Notes under the pieces: model-generated
Database searches by the model: none
Told to the model about the DNA's origin: nothing
The model's input: the letters and a program-made list of their open reading frames with translations, nothing else
Shown here: piece by piece, positions 40,537-50,604 of the stretch
Layout of the letters: each line of letters begins with the position of its first letter
How positions within the stretch are numbered: position 1 is the stretch's first letter
Made by a program: the position numbers and the translations under genes
Assembly (NCBI RefSeq): GCF_026930145.1
Contig: NZ_JANHOJ010000005.1
Coordinates: 1 to 64,000 of the forward strand
Direction: 5' to 3'
DNA length: 64,000 bases
Source of the DNA: Bartonella sp. A05
GTDB taxonomy: Bacteria; Pseudomonadota; Alphaproteobacteria; Rhizobiales; Rhizobiaceae

Positions 40537-41760
40537 ATGAAAATGAAGACTTTTCATCAACAAAATGTTTTCGTATCTTCTAATATTGATATTAAAGCGC
40601 GGCGCTTGGGAATTTTAGCTCTTGCAGTAGGAAGTTTTGCTATTGGTACAGCTGAATTTGTTGCCATGGGTTTACAACCAGAGATGGCACATAGCTCATG
40701 TGTTAGTATTGCGACAGCGGGTCAGTATATTTCTTCTTATGCATTGGGCGTTGTAGTTGGAGCACCTATTTTGGCTGTTGCAACAGCTAAGTTGTCACAC
40801 AAAGCCGTTTTAATAGGCTTGATGTTTTGTTATGCCTTTGCAAATATTGCCAGTGCTTTTTTTTCTGACTTTAATATGTTAGTGATATTACGGTTTATCA
40901 GCGGTCTCCCGCATGGCATTTATTTTGGAATTGCAACTATGGTTGCGTCTTCAATGGTGGAAACGCGTGAACGTTCAAAAGCTGTTGGTAGTGTTATGCT
41001 TGGTTTTACCATTGCAACAGTCGTTGGAGCGCCGGGGGCGACTTGGATTGGTCAGCTTGTTGGTTGGCAAATTGCTTTTATTCTTGTGGGCGTTATTGCT
41101 TTATTGTGCTGCTTGCTTATTTGGAAATTTTTACCTTCTGTCGCTAATGCGATGAAAACAAGTCCTTTACGTGAATTGAGCGCATTAAAGAACAAGCAAG
41201 TGTGGTTTCTCTTGGCAATGGTTTCTATTGGAGCAGCAGGATTATTTTCTGTTCTTACTTATATTAAATCAATATTGATTCATGTTTCTGGTGTTTCACT
41301 TGAGGGGGTGCCATTTATTCTGCCACTAGTTGGGTTTGGGATGGTTGCAGGAAATTTTTGGGGTCCTAAACTTGCCATTAAAATTGATTCTTCATTGATG
41401 ATATTTTTTGCTATGCTTTGGAGTGCATTCGTCTTTCTTCTTTTTTTCTTTTTATCATATACTTCATTAACAGTGGTATTAGGTTGTTTTCTCATTGGCA
41501 CTTCTTTTGCTGGTATGCCTTCTATACAGACAAAAATTATGGACGTTGCTATACATGCACAAATTTTGGCAAGTGCTTTGATGCAATCTGCTTTTAATAT
41601 CGCTAATGCTATTGGAGCAGAATCGGGAGCGTGGATTTTAGAACTAGGTTATAGTTATGAGTATACTGCCGTTCTTGGAAGTATTTTAACTCTGTGTGGA
41701 TTATTGGTTTTTTGTTTTTCATGGTATGTGGAAAAGCGTGATCAGCGTCTTTCCCGTTGA
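40537..41760 (+). CDS. MFS transporter, DHA1/arabinose-efflux (AraJ) type
   Basis: Members are 12-helix, proton-driven exporters of sugars or drugs in the inner membrane. The 407-residue product has about 12 hydrophobic segments. It has the family start ARRLGILALAVGSFAIGTAE and FVAMGLQPEMA in the first helix region, then LRFISGLPHGIYFGIATMVA and a motif C-like GAPGATWIGQLVGWQIAF. The substrate cannot be deduced. Starts at 40537 or two codons later are both possible; no ribosome binding site is clear. It stands alone, flanked by gaps of 708 and 404 bases. Confidence 0.85.
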   Translation: MKMKTFHQQNVFVSSNIDIKARRLGILALAVGSFAIGTAEFVAMGLQPEMAHSSCVSIATAGQYISSYALGVVVGAPILAVATAKLSHKAVLIGLMFCYAFANIASAFFSDFNMLVILRFISGLPHGIYFGIATMVASSMVETRERSKAVGSVMLGFTIATVVGAPGATWIGQLVGWQIAFILVGVIALLCCLLIWKFLPSVANAMKTSPLRELSALKNKQVWFLLAMVSIGAAGLFSVLTYIKSILIHVSGVSLEGVPFILPLVGFGMVAGNFWGPKLAIKIDSSLMIFFAMLWSAFVFLLFFFLSYTSLTVVLGCFLIGTSFAGMPSIQTKIMDVAIHAQILASALMQSAFNIANAIGAESGAWILELGYSYEYTAVLGSILTLCGLLVFCFSWYVEKRDQRLSR

Positions 41761-42164
41761 TAAATAGCTTTTTGGGTGAAGTATTTTCTTATTTTATCAT
41801 GCGTGTTTTTTTGTGATTCAAGTTGATTGTTAAGAAAATTCTTATCCAATAATTGTTTTGTTAAGGTGATGTTTTTAAACTTCATATACTAGAAACAAAA
41901 AAGTTACCTTTTTGAGAAAACTGTCGCAATTCTTACCTTCTTATTTAAAGGGTGAGTATAGAGCTTGTTTTATAAACTATGTCATTACAGAAGAATTTTT
42001 TGCGTTTTTTTGTGCAAAGGCATTTAGGCAATCACATAGCGTCTGTTAAGGCGTTTAGATGAGAAAATATTCATTTGTTATTTAATATGCTATCTGTGAT
42101 TTACCACTGTTATAGTCGTTGGAGTTTCAGATGTGATAGAGCTTTATGGCGAGTGATATTGTAT
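41761..42164 (+). other. Intergenic region between convergent MFS genes
   Basis: Nothing recognisable is seen in these 404 bases between the convergent ends of the two MFS transporter genes. Confidence 0.5.
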
Positions 42165-43607
42165 TTATGAATTGTCTTTTGCACTTTTTGATTGTCCTGT
42201 TGGGTTTTTTAATATTGCACGAGAAACACGTAAGGAAAATGGAATACCAAGGCAGAATAAAATACCGATGGTTGCAATCAAAAGAGCCTTTACGGCAGAG
42301 ATCATTCCTGTTATTCCTCCAGGGTTAGATAAACCTGCAAGATTAGTAACTATTCCTGCTAATGCTGTAATGAAGGCCATTGAGAAGAGCTGTACAGAAG
42401 TGAGAGATTCACTAGCACGCAGAGCATCTTCATCACGAGCACATTGTAATATTCGCGTGAGAAAATGCGGCCATGTTATGCCTGAACTCATTCCGATGGC
42501 AAATAGTGCTAAGCAAATGATAAAAGTATCGTCATCTGTGGACACTTCTGTTGGAAGAAGCCATAAAAGAATGCCAACACTTAAAAGACTGAACACGGGG
42601 GAATATACAATAATGCTACGAATTTTTTTTGTAGATATACCTGCACTTGATAACGAGCTACAAGTCCAACCAATGCTTATTAATGCGGCCATATAGCCGG
42701 CGACAATAGGATCTTTGTTGTAAAGTTCTTGAAGAAAAAGTGGAAAATAAAATTCTATAGCATATGCGCCTGTACTCATAATAATTATCAGTGAATAAAG
42801 AGAAAACAATTCAGAAGATATAGAAAAAGTTTTACGTGGCAACATAGGGTAAGGCGTGGATGATTCAATTTTTGCTAAGACAAAGAGAAGGCTAATTCCG
42901 AGAACTAATCCACAGACTTTTACAGCTGTAGCATCCATAGCGCTTCCAGTAGAAATAATAAAGATCAATAAGTTGAGTATAAAGAGTTGAGAGAGAGGAA
43001 GTGGGGGATTTGGCACAATGGTTTTATTGTTTTTCGGTAAAACTTTAAGAGCTATGAGTAAGAAAATTATAGCCAGAAATCCGACTATCCAAAAGGATGC
43101 TCTCCATGTGCTATATTGCACAGAAATTCCGCCGATAGCTGGCCCTAATAATGTTGATATTCCCCACATTCCAGAGATAATGCCCAATGCGCGAGACCAT
43201 AAGTGTGGACTGAAAACAATTCGTATTATAGAATAAGAGAGAGATAATAAAGAACCACTGCCAAAGCCTTGAATAAAGCGTCCCATTAAAAATAATGGCA
43301 TATTTGGGGCGATGCTGCACATAAAAGTGCCGATTGCAAAGATAAGGATAGCAACAGCATAGGAATTGCGAGGACCTATTTTCCCTAGTGTGTTTGTTGC
43401 AAGTGAAGTACCAATGAGAGATGCTGTGATAAAAACAGTTGCTACCCAAGAGTAATATTGTTCGCCACCAATATCATTTATAAGAGAAGGCAAAATAGTA
43501 ATAACAATATAAACAGTGACGGCATGCAACATAACACCGCCTGTGAACGTTAAAGAACGAATACCGTTCTCACCAGATAAAAGAGCAGACCAACTTTGTT
43601 GTTTCAC
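42165..43607 (-). CDS. MFS transporter, DHA2-like
   Basis: The 480-residue product has about 14 hydrophobic segments, the size and layout of the DHA2 drug/proton antiporter branch. It has the motif A-like loop LGKIGPRNSYAVAILIFA, LFLMGRFIQGFGSGSLLSLS and the motif C-like ISTLLGPAIGGISVQYSTWR. The substrate is unknown. Translation starts at GTG 43607 with no strong ribosome binding site. It lies 113 bases downstream of icd in the same direction, but a strong hairpin between them suggests separate or reduced expression. Confidence 0.82.
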   Translation of the reverse strand: MKQQSWSALLSGENGIRSLTFTGGVMLHAVTVYIVITILPSLINDIGGEQYYSWVATVFITASLIGTSLATNTLGKIGPRNSYAVAILIFAIGTFMCSIAPNMPLFLMGRFIQGFGSGSLLSLSYSIIRIVFSPHLWSRALGIISGMWGISTLLGPAIGGISVQYSTWRASFWIVGFLAIIFLLIALKVLPKNNKTIVPNPPLPLSQLFILNLLIFIISTGSAMDATAVKVCGLVLGISLLFVLAKIESSTPYPMLPRKTFSISSELFSLYSLIIIMSTGAYAIEFYFPLFLQELYNKDPIVAGYMAALISIGWTCSSLSSAGISTKKIRSIIVYSPVFSLLSVGILLWLLPTEVSTDDDTFIICLALFAIGMSSGITWPHFLTRILQCARDEDALRASESLTSVQLFSMAFITALAGIVTNLAGLSNPGGITGMISAVKALLIATIGILFCLGIPFSLRVSRAILKNPTGQSKSAKDNS

Positions 43608-43662
43608 TGTTTTTTGCGATTTTAGAGAGTTAAAATTTTCTACTTATAAGATAATTACCCAC

Positions 43663-43701
43663 CTTTGCCAAGGAAAGATGTAAGACCTTTCCTTCGCAAA
43701 G
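43663..43701 (-). repeat. Strong hairpin between icd and the MFS gene
   Basis: CTTTGC-C-AAGGAAAG (43663-43677) pairs with CTTTCCTT-C-GCAAAG (43687-43701): 14 base pairs, one C-C mismatch and a nine-base loop. It lies 20-58 bases beyond the icd stop. No T run follows on the - strand, so it may protect the icd mRNA 3' end or help termination rather than be a classical terminator. Confidence 0.6.
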
Positions 43702-43720
43702 TTTGAGAACTTAAATTATA

Positions 43721-44935
43721 TTAATCGATGATTGCTTTTTTTAGGTTTTCATTAATTTTGTCAAGGAATCCTGTAGTGGAAAGCCATTTTTGTTCAGGCC
43801 CTATTAAAAGTGCGAGATCTTTTGTCATAAAACCTTCTTCGACGGTATCAATGCAAACTTTTTCTAGTGTTGAGGAAAAATTTTTTAATTTCTCATTGTT
43901 ATCAAGTTTGGCACGATGTGCTAATCCACGCGTCCATGCAAAAATAGAAGCAATAGAATTTGTTGATGTTTCTTCACCTTTTTGATGCTGACGGTAATGG
44001 CGTGTTACTGTACCATGTGCAGCTTCTGCTTCAACAGTTTCTCCGTTTGGTGTCATGAGAACAGAGGTCATGAGACCAAGGGAACCAAAGCCTTGAGCAA
44101 CGATATCAGACTGCACGTCACCATCATAGTTTTTACATGCCCAGACATACCCTCCTGACCATTTAAGTGCACAAGCGACCATATCATCAATCAGGCGATG
44201 TTCGTAATATAATTTACGATTTTCAAATTCTGTTTTAAATTCTGCATCAAAGATTTCTTGAAAGATATCTTTGAAACGGCCATCATATGCTTTTAGAATG
44301 GTGTTTTTTGTTGAAAGATAGACAGGAACATTCCGTTGTAAACCATAATTGAAGGATGCACGTGCAAAGTCACGGATTGAATCATCAAGATTGTACATGG
44401 CCATAGCAATTCCCGCACTTGGAGCATCAAAAACATCATGTTCAATGACTTGACCATCATCGCCGACAAATTTTATGCTTAGTTTTCCTTTGTCTGGAAA
44501 TTTGAAATCTGTTGCCTTATACTGATCACCAAAAGCATGACGCCCGACAATAATTGGTTTTGTCCATCCGGGTACTAGGCGTGGGACATTTTTACACACG
44601 ATGGGTTCACGAAAAATAACGCCTCCTAAAATATTGCGGATTGTACCATTTGGTGATTTCCACATTTTTTTTAAGTTAAATTCTTTAACGCGTGTTTCAT
44701 CAGGAGTAATAGTGGCACATTTTATACCAACTCCATATTTTTTGATAGCATTTGCAGAATCGATCGTTATTTGATCGTTAGTTGCGTCTCTGTTTTCAAT
44801 GGAAAGGTCATAATATTTGAGATCAATGTCGAGATAGGGATGGATCAATTTGTTTTTAATATATTTCCAGATGATACGAGTCATTTCATCGCCGTCGATT
44901 TCCACAACAGGATTTGCCACTTTGATTTTTGCCAT
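43721..44935 (-). CDS. icd: Isocitrate dehydrogenase [NADP]
   Basis: Icd oxidatively decarboxylates isocitrate to 2-oxoglutarate with NADP in the citric acid cycle. The 404-residue product belongs to the homodimeric eukaryote-like class: [20 protein letters not shown] at the N-terminus, [20 protein letters not shown] at the substrate site, [20 protein letters not shown] with metal-binding Asp residues, and [25 protein letters not shown] precedes the ATG. It is followed by a strong hairpin. Confidence 0.97.
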   Translation of the reverse strand: MAKIKVANPVVEIDGDEMTRIIWKYIKNKLIHPYLDIDLKYYDLSIENRDATNDQITIDSANAIKKYGVGIKCATITPDETRVKEFNLKKMWKSPNGTIRNILGGVIFREPIVCKNVPRLVPGWTKPIIVGRHAFGDQYKATDFKFPDKGKLSIKFVGDDGQVIEHDVFDAPSAGIAMAMYNLDDSIRDFARASFNYGLQRNVPVYLSTKNTILKAYDGRFKDIFQEIFDAEFKTEFENRKLYYEHRLIDDMVACALKWSGGYVWACKNYDGDVQSDIVAQGFGSLGLMTSVLMTPNGETVEAEAAHGTVTRHYRQHQKGEETSTNSIASIFAWTRGLAHRAKLDNNEKLKNFSSTLEKVCIDTVEEGFMTKDLALLIGPEQKWLSTTGFLDKINENLKKAIID

Positions 44936-45855
44936 CAGAAGTCCCTTTTTTATTTATAAGTGATATTACTTGCTATAGCACTTTTAGGTTTATAATGAAA
45001 AGTAAAAACAGAGATAGCTAATAGGTGCTAAAATTCACAATGAAAGAAACCATTGAATATATAAACCAGCTATGGTGCAATTCTTAGTTTTTAATAGAGA
45101 ATCAAGCTTATTTTCAGCGATTTATGCAGGTATATGATCTTTAATTGATACTGATTCTTTGCAAGTTTGAGTTTAGGATAATATCATAAGAAATTGTTTT
45201 TCGGTAAATATTTGTAATTTTATACAGAGATATTGTGCTTTGCGTAGAATCATTTTTGATTTTGACACTACATAAAGTACAGAATAAATCACATGTGTTA
45301 CGTGATATGAAGTAATTAATAAATATAATAATTTAATATTTTGTTTTTTCTTAGTTTTTACCTTAACTTTTCCTGTATTTAAAACAGATGGAAGCAAACA
45401 AATAAAGACTTAAGAATCCTGACATAGTTTGGATATTTTAATTGCTTTTTAGGATGAGGCTTTGTGGCATGTTTGGTTACAAATATTAAATGGCAGTTTA
45501 AGAGAAGAATCTTTATAAGATAATGTGATTAACTATTTGATTTTCATACATAAACACAACAATGCACATTCGCGCGTAAATTAATGTTATTCAAATACAA
45601 TGCAGCATAAGCAATATCTTAATTAGATTTCAATGTCTAAGTTATTTGTGCTTTGGATCATCGCTTTAAAGGCTACCGCTATTGCAATACACTAAACAAT
45701 AGTTTCTGTTCTTAAAATAAAATGTATATTAATTTCAGGATGATTTTATAAGCCTCATAAATAAAGCTAAAAACCTTATTCTTTAACTATTTTCATATCT
45801 CTTTTTTGAAAAGATCCATAAAATTCAAAAGACTAGATATTTGAGAAAAATAACT
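44936..45855 (+). other. Intergenic region between icd and tRNA-Glu
   Basis: No gene or recognisable remnant is seen in these 920 A+T-rich bases. Stop codons are frequent in all frames. The icd promoter should be at the left end but no clear -35/-10 pair was found. Confidence 0.5.
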
Positions 45856-45930
45856 TGGTACGCCCAAGGGGAATCGAACCCCTGTTTCCGCCGTGAAAGG
45901 GCGATGTCCTAACCGCTAGACGATGGGCGC
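45856..45930 (-). tRNA. tRNA-Glu (anticodon TTC)
   Basis: Read on the - strand the 75 bases form a full cloverleaf. The acceptor stem is GCGCCCA/TGGGCGT with a G-U first pair. The anticodon loop is CCTTTCACG with TTC, the T arm has GGTTCGATTCC, the discriminator base is A, and CCA is encoded. A well-placed promoter lies upstream. Confidence 0.97.
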
Positions 45931-46597
45931 AAACCAATGATGAGGCTTATAGAGATGATCTTTTTACTTAGCAAGTCCTATAAGTAATTTTTTTTAAAAA
46001 AAACGCAATTTGATTAAATTATTTACGATTTTGATTCAATTATTTGTGTATTTAATTAAGGACAGCAAATTCGTTTGATTTATTTAAAGAAAAAAAGATG
46101 TGTATCGTGAAGTTGTGCAAGTGCTGCGATAGATTGAGAAGAGTGGAAATCAATAATTCTTTTTGTAACTGAATAAGTTCATTATCTAGAAGTTGTGGTG
46201 TGAGTGGAGAGAGATAATATTATTGATTTAGACATAACCTTATAGTTTTCTTCTATTGCTGCCTGACAATTCTGATATTGCAATGGTTTAAGAGATTTAT
46301 AAAAGTGATGCAATTTAATGATTGAGAGCTTTTCATACTTGCTAGCAATTTTTAGTCTTTGAAGCTAAATTATTGATATTAGTTCTTAATTTTAGAAAAA
46401 TATCAATAGTCTGCCTCTTTAAAGCTTTTGATTGCATGGAAAAATATTGTTGTGCTAGAAGCAATTTTTTGTGTGTATAGCAAAGTGATTATATTTGTAT
46501 CGTTTGGTTGAAATAAGCACTATTTGTATCAAGTTTCGTGTAATTTAGAACATTTTTGCAATGGAGAAACTGAGATAAGAGGTAGATAGTTTAAACG
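45931..46597 (+). other. Intergenic region between tRNA-Glu and the hom remnant
   Basis: It contains the tRNA promoter at its left end and a T8A8 tract (45988-46003). Nothing else recognisable is seen in these 667 bases. Confidence 0.5.
45947..45975 (-). promoter_or_regulatory. Sigma-70 type promoter of tRNA-Glu
   Basis: On the - strand CTTGCT (45975-45970) and CTATAA (45952-45947) are separated by exactly 17 bases, close to the rhizobial consensus CTTGAC-N17-CTATAT. The -10 element ends 16 bases before the tRNA 5' end, so transcription would start a few bases ahead of it. Confidence 0.72.
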
Positions 46598-47120
46598 ATG
46601 ACAGAAGCTTTAAAAATTAGCATTGTGAACCTTGATATGCTCGGCACTTCAGTTATTCGGATTTTACGCGAAAAAGCAAAGAGTTTGGTTTGCTAATGCG
46701 GCGACCAATTACAGTTGTTGCTGTTAATGCACGTGATAAGAATCGCGATCGTGGAATTGAGCAATGTGTTCATCTCACAATGGAAGCAACGTCATTTGTG
46801 ATTGTACGGATTCATGGTGTGACGAATGCATTGTCTTCTTATAAAAAAGCTTGTATTGGTAACCATGCAGATGGGTATTTTATTCGTTTGAATGTTCCTG
46901 ATCGCGCTGGTGTTTTTGCAACAGTTGCAAGGCATATGGCGGACAATGAGATATCATTAGAATCTATTGTTCAAAGGCCTTTTGTAGAAGATCAAATGGT
47001 AGGAACGAAAACAATTATCTAATAACGGAATTGAATGTACAGCAAGCACTTGCAGAAATTGCAAAAGATAGTCATATTATTGCAAAATCTCAATTTATCC
47101 GTATTGAACGTATGGTGTAA
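46598..47120 (+). pseudogene. hom: Homoserine dehydrogenase remnant
   Basis: Hom reduces aspartate semialdehyde to homoserine on the way to threonine and methionine. Three frames carry pieces of one protein of about 440 residues. These are the N-terminus MTEALKISIVNLDMLGTS... ending at a stop near 46696, a middle piece with RRPITVVAVNARDKNRDRGI, then the C-terminal ACT domain (GYFIRLNVPDRAGVFATVAR, NEISLESIVQRP) and, in another frame, the end FIRIERMV. At least two frameshifts are present and most of the catalytic centre, roughly 300 residues, is deleted. The remnant keeps its place before glpX, the usual rhizobial order. It cannot make a working enzyme. Confidence 0.9.
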
Positions 47121-47292
47121 GCCTATATCGAGTGTATGATACAAACTTGTAGAAATTTATTTTATAATGATTAAAAAAATCTGATTGTTTTTTCTTGTAG
47201 AAAGCTCTCATCTTTGCGAAAAGCTCTATTGTTGATATTTGGCAATGAATGCCAATGTTTTTTTTAAATACTAATTCAGTAGGAGCTTTCAT

Positions 47293-48282
47293 ATGCCCAA
47301 ATTAACACAGAAGATTTTAAATGGACTTGATCGTATTCTAACGCTTGAATTAGTCCGAGTGACTGAACGTGCTGCTGTTGCAGCTGCACGCTGGCGAGGG
47401 CGTGGAGATGAAAAAGCAGCTGACCAGGCTGCTGTTGATGCAATGCGTCAGGAACTTAATCGTTTGCCTATTAATGGTACGGTTGTCATTGGCGAAGGTG
47501 AACGCGATGAAGCTCCTATGCTTTATATTGGAGAAAAAGTAGGGCTTCAAAATGGTTTGGCGGTTGATATTGCACTTGATCCACTCGAAGGGACGACGAT
47601 TTGCGCTAAAAATCTTGCCAATTCGCTTGCAGTGGTTGCAATCGCTGAAAAGGGTAACTTACTTTATGCTCCTGATGTCTATATGGAAAAAATAGCCATT
47701 GGTCCGGGCTATCCGAAGGGTTTGGTTGATATAGATGCTAAGCCTGCGGATAATATTCATGCTCTTGCAAAAGCTAAGGGAGTGGCTATGAATCAAATTA
47801 CCGTTTGCATGATGGATCGGCCTCGCCATGTAAAACTAATTGATGAAATACGTGCAACGGGTGCGTCAATCCGCTTGATTGGTGATGGTGATGTTGCTGC
47901 TGTTATTCATACAACTGATCCAGATGAGACGGGTATTGATCTCTATATGGGTATTGGTGGAGCACCAGAGGGTGTTTTGGCTGCGGCAGCTTTGCGTTGT
48001 ATTGGTGGGCAGATGCAAGGGCGTTTACAGCTTGATACAGAGGAAAAAATTGCGCGCGCTGCTAAAATGGGAATTAATGATCCCAATAAGGCTTATACAA
48101 TGGAAGAAATGGTTAAGGGGGATGTCTTATTTGCCGCAACGGGTGTGACTGATGGCAATATGCTTTCCGGTGTTAAATTTGCACGTGATCATATTCAGAC
48201 AGAAACAATCGTGATGCGTTCACATACTGGCACGGTTCGTCATATTAAAGCGCAGCATAGAGATCAGTCAAAATTTGATTGA
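47293..48282 (+). CDS. glpX: Fructose-1,6-bisphosphatase, class II
   Basis: GlpX hydrolyses fructose-1,6-bisphosphate in gluconeogenesis. The 329-residue product has the family start LTLELVRVTERAAVAAARWR, GEGERDEAPMLYIGEKVG and the metal-binding motif ALDPLEGTTICAKN near residue 96, plus YMGIGGAPEGVLAAAALRC. AGGAG precedes the ATG. It follows the hom remnant as hom-glpX does in relatives; the recJ gene often found next is missing here. Confidence 0.95.
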   Translation: MPKLTQKILNGLDRILTLELVRVTERAAVAAARWRGRGDEKAADQAAVDAMRQELNRLPINGTVVIGEGERDEAPMLYIGEKVGLQNGLAVDIALDPLEGTTICAKNLANSLAVVAIAEKGNLLYAPDVYMEKIAIGPGYPKGLVDIDAKPADNIHALAKAKGVAMNQITVCMMDRPRHVKLIDEIRATGASIRLIGDGDVAAVIHTTDPDETGIDLYMGIGGAPEGVLAAAALRCIGGQMQGRLQLDTEEKIARAAKMGINDPNKAYTMEEMVKGDVLFAATGVTDGNMLSGVKFARDHIQTETIVMRSHTGTVRHIKAQHRDQSKFD

Positions 48283-48769
48283 CCAATGCATAATAAGATA
48301 AATGAGTTATAATCAGGATATGATGACGCACATTCGACGATTGTGGAGTTTCACCAGATAACTAAGAGAAGAAGCAGCTAGAGTAGAATAAAAGCAATGA
48401 ATGGAATAATTCATTCGTTACAAGAGCAATTTAGTGATCTATTCTAGGGATTCGCTGATTGCTCTACACGAACTGTATTTGATAGTTAAGGATTATAGAT
48501 AATCATATATTATACTATCTTTATTATAATATATTGCCCTATTTAAATCGTGAAAAGTTTAGTTGATTCCTTAATAGAAATCATAATCAGGAACACTTAA
48601 TTGTTCATAAAAAAAACTTTGTTGCTGGGATAGGTAAGAAAGCTTTTTAATTATCTACATAAAAAAGATTGTTTTTAGTTATTATGATGAAAAATAAAGG
48701 AGCGCTATTTCGTAAAATGTGCTCCTGTCAAATTTTTTAATGAATTTTAAAGGTATTCTTTATTGATCG
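48283..48769 (+). other. Intergenic region between convergent glpX and ilvE
   Basis: No gene is seen in these 487 bases. A hairpin near the ilvE end is listed separately. The stretch lies where recJ would be expected in relatives, but no RecJ-like segment was noted. Confidence 0.5.
48698..48741. terminator. Candidate terminator between glpX and ilvE
   Basis: AGGAGC (48698-48703) and GCTCCT (48721-48726) pair across 17 bases and are followed on the + strand by ATTTTTTAA. On the - strand the hairpin lies about 44 bases after the ilvE stop, followed by TTTATTTTTC. It may serve both convergent genes. Confidence 0.5.
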
Positions 48770-49876
48770 TTATGATAGTTGAACGGAGTACACCCAACCA
48801 TTTTTATCTTCTGTATTTCCTGTGTGAAGATCAACGAGTTGTGTGCGAAGTTGTTCTGTCACTTTACCAATCATTCCATCTCCAACAACAAATTCTCCAT
48901 CTTTATATTTAAACCGACCGATTGATGTAATAACAGCCGCAGTTCCACAGGCAAAAGCTTCTTTGAGTTGATTATTTTTGGCATCTGTTTTTATTTCTTC
49001 AAAAGAATAAGGACGTTCTTCTACTGTTAAACCCATTTGTTGGGCTAACTGCAAAATTGAATGACGCGTTATTCCTGGAAGGATAGTTCCATTCAGTGCA
49101 GGTGTTACAAGTGTATTATTTTCCAGAATGAAGCAAACATTCATACCGCTGAGTTCTTCAATCCACTTATGTTCCACCATATCAAGAAAAAGCACTTGAG
49201 TACAATTATTGTTGGCTGCATTGTTTTGCGCAAGTAAGCCTGCTGCATAGTTTCCACCACATTTAACAGATCCTGTACCGCCTGGTCCTGCGCGACTATA
49301 GTCCATTTCAACCCATACACTAATAGCTTTTTCTTCTCCTGTGAAATATGATTCAACAGGAGATGCTATGATACAGAACATATGCTCTCGAGCAGGGTGG
49401 ACTTTTAAGATACTTTCATTGCCAAACATAAACGGACGTATATAGAGACTAGCATTGGAACTATTAGGAACCCACTTTTGATCAATTTTGACCAATTGAC
49501 TAACCGCATCCAAAAAGATGTCTTCTGGTAATTCAGGCATAGCTAATCGTTTTGCAGATTCTATGAAACGCTGTGCGTTAGCATTGGGACGAAATAATAA
49601 AATACGCCCATCTTTTGCGCGATATGCTTTTAAACCTTCAAAAATTCCTTGCGCATAATGCAAAACGGTACTTGATGGGTTAATTTTTAAAGGTTTGTAT
49701 GGAGAAATCACTGCACTATGCCAACCTTTGTTTTCAGTCCATTGAATAATAACCATATGGTCTGTAAAAAATTGACCAAAACCAGGATTTTTTAAAATTT
49801 TTTCACGTTCTTGGTCTGAGAGAGGTGATGGATGTTTTTCTATTTTAAATGGAAGTGTTGAGGTAAAAGACTTCAT
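48770..49876 (-). CDS. ilvE: Branched-chain amino acid aminotransferase
   Basis: The enzyme transfers amino groups between glutamate and the 2-oxo acids of leucine, isoleucine and valine, using pyridoxal phosphate. The 368-residue product is of the longer type with HYAQGIFEGLKAYRAKDGRI, LYIRPFMFGNE and the PLP lysine in GTGSVKCGGNYAAGLLAQ, then AFACGTAAVITSIG near the C-terminus. AGAAGG lies before the ATG. It stands alone; in a nutrient-dependent bacterium it may serve breakdown as much as synthesis. Confidence 0.93.
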   Translation of the reverse strand: MKSFTSTLPFKIEKHPSPLSDQEREKILKNPGFGQFFTDHMVIIQWTENKGWHSAVISPYKPLKINPSSTVLHYAQGIFEGLKAYRAKDGRILLFRPNANAQRFIESAKRLAMPELPEDIFLDAVSQLVKIDQKWVPNSSNASLYIRPFMFGNESILKVHPAREHMFCIIASPVESYFTGEEKAISVWVEMDYSRAGPGGTGSVKCGGNYAAGLLAQNNAANNNCTQVLFLDMVEHKWIEELSGMNVCFILENNTLVTPALNGTILPGITRHSILQLAQQMGLTVEERPYSFEEIKTDAKNNQLKEAFACGTAAVITSIGRFKYKDGEFVVGDGMIGKVTEQLRTQLVDLHTGNTEDKNGWVYSVQLS

Positions 49877-50604
49877 AAATAAAACCTTCTAAGATGGTGC
49901 TTAATGTCCACCTATTTTTTATTAAAAGATGGCAAGATACTTTTATTGTAAATTATGATTAGCAGTTCTTTCATGTCAATATTTTATTACAAGATTTAGA
50001 TTAAAGACTATTGGTGGATTTTTTTGAAAATTATATTTTCATGATTTTGCTTATGGATATGATTGATTTTTCTAAACTATTTGTAAATGCAAAATCGTTC
50101 TCTGAAATAAAAAATTCTTTGAATAAGCATATCACTTAGAGATGATACATAAGGGAATTGAGAAAGGAAATTAGAACTTCAATATATGCGCATCGTCTAA
50201 CTAAAGAACAGAGGGATTGGTAAATGATATAATCAGTAATTACAAGGTGTTTTCGCTATTATTTTTACTCATTATTATTGGGGTTATTTTTTTGATTTTG
50301 AGGATTTTTGTTTGAAAGATCATAAAAAATATATACTCGAAATTATAATTGTTACTGAAGCGAATCCAATAGCAACGAATCTGAAACAATTTAAGATACA
50401 ATGCTTCCAATATCCTATAGAAATGCGACATTTCCATTATCTGCAAAGAAAATTTTAAATAAGAAATCAATTTAATACAGATAAAAGACGCAAAATGATT
50501 TCAAATTCCAAAAAACTTGTACGCTTTTAATATCTGATCTCATCAAAAGATTAATTGGTAACAGAAATGATCGTGACGGTTTTAGCAGATGTTGCTGTAT
50601 TGAT
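49877..50604 (+). other. Intergenic region between ilvE and the SPOR-domain gene
   Basis: No gene is seen in these 728 bases. In related Rhizobiales nagZ and scpAB usually follow the SPOR gene; no piece of them was recognised here. Confidence 0.5.

Noticed and set aside
42172-42696. 174-codon ORF on the + strand
   Set aside because: It lies antisense inside the MFS transporter gene, has no recognisable motif, and the opposite strand codes for a clear membrane protein.
45988-46003. T8A8 tract as a terminator or recombination site
   Set aside because: A bare T8A8 run is expected by chance in such A+T-rich DNA and has no G+C stem.
50240-50470. 76-codon ORF on the - strand after the SPOR gene
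   Set aside because: Its composition (Ile, Phe, Lys, Tyr) is that of random A+T-rich DNA and no NagZ or ScpA resemblance was found.
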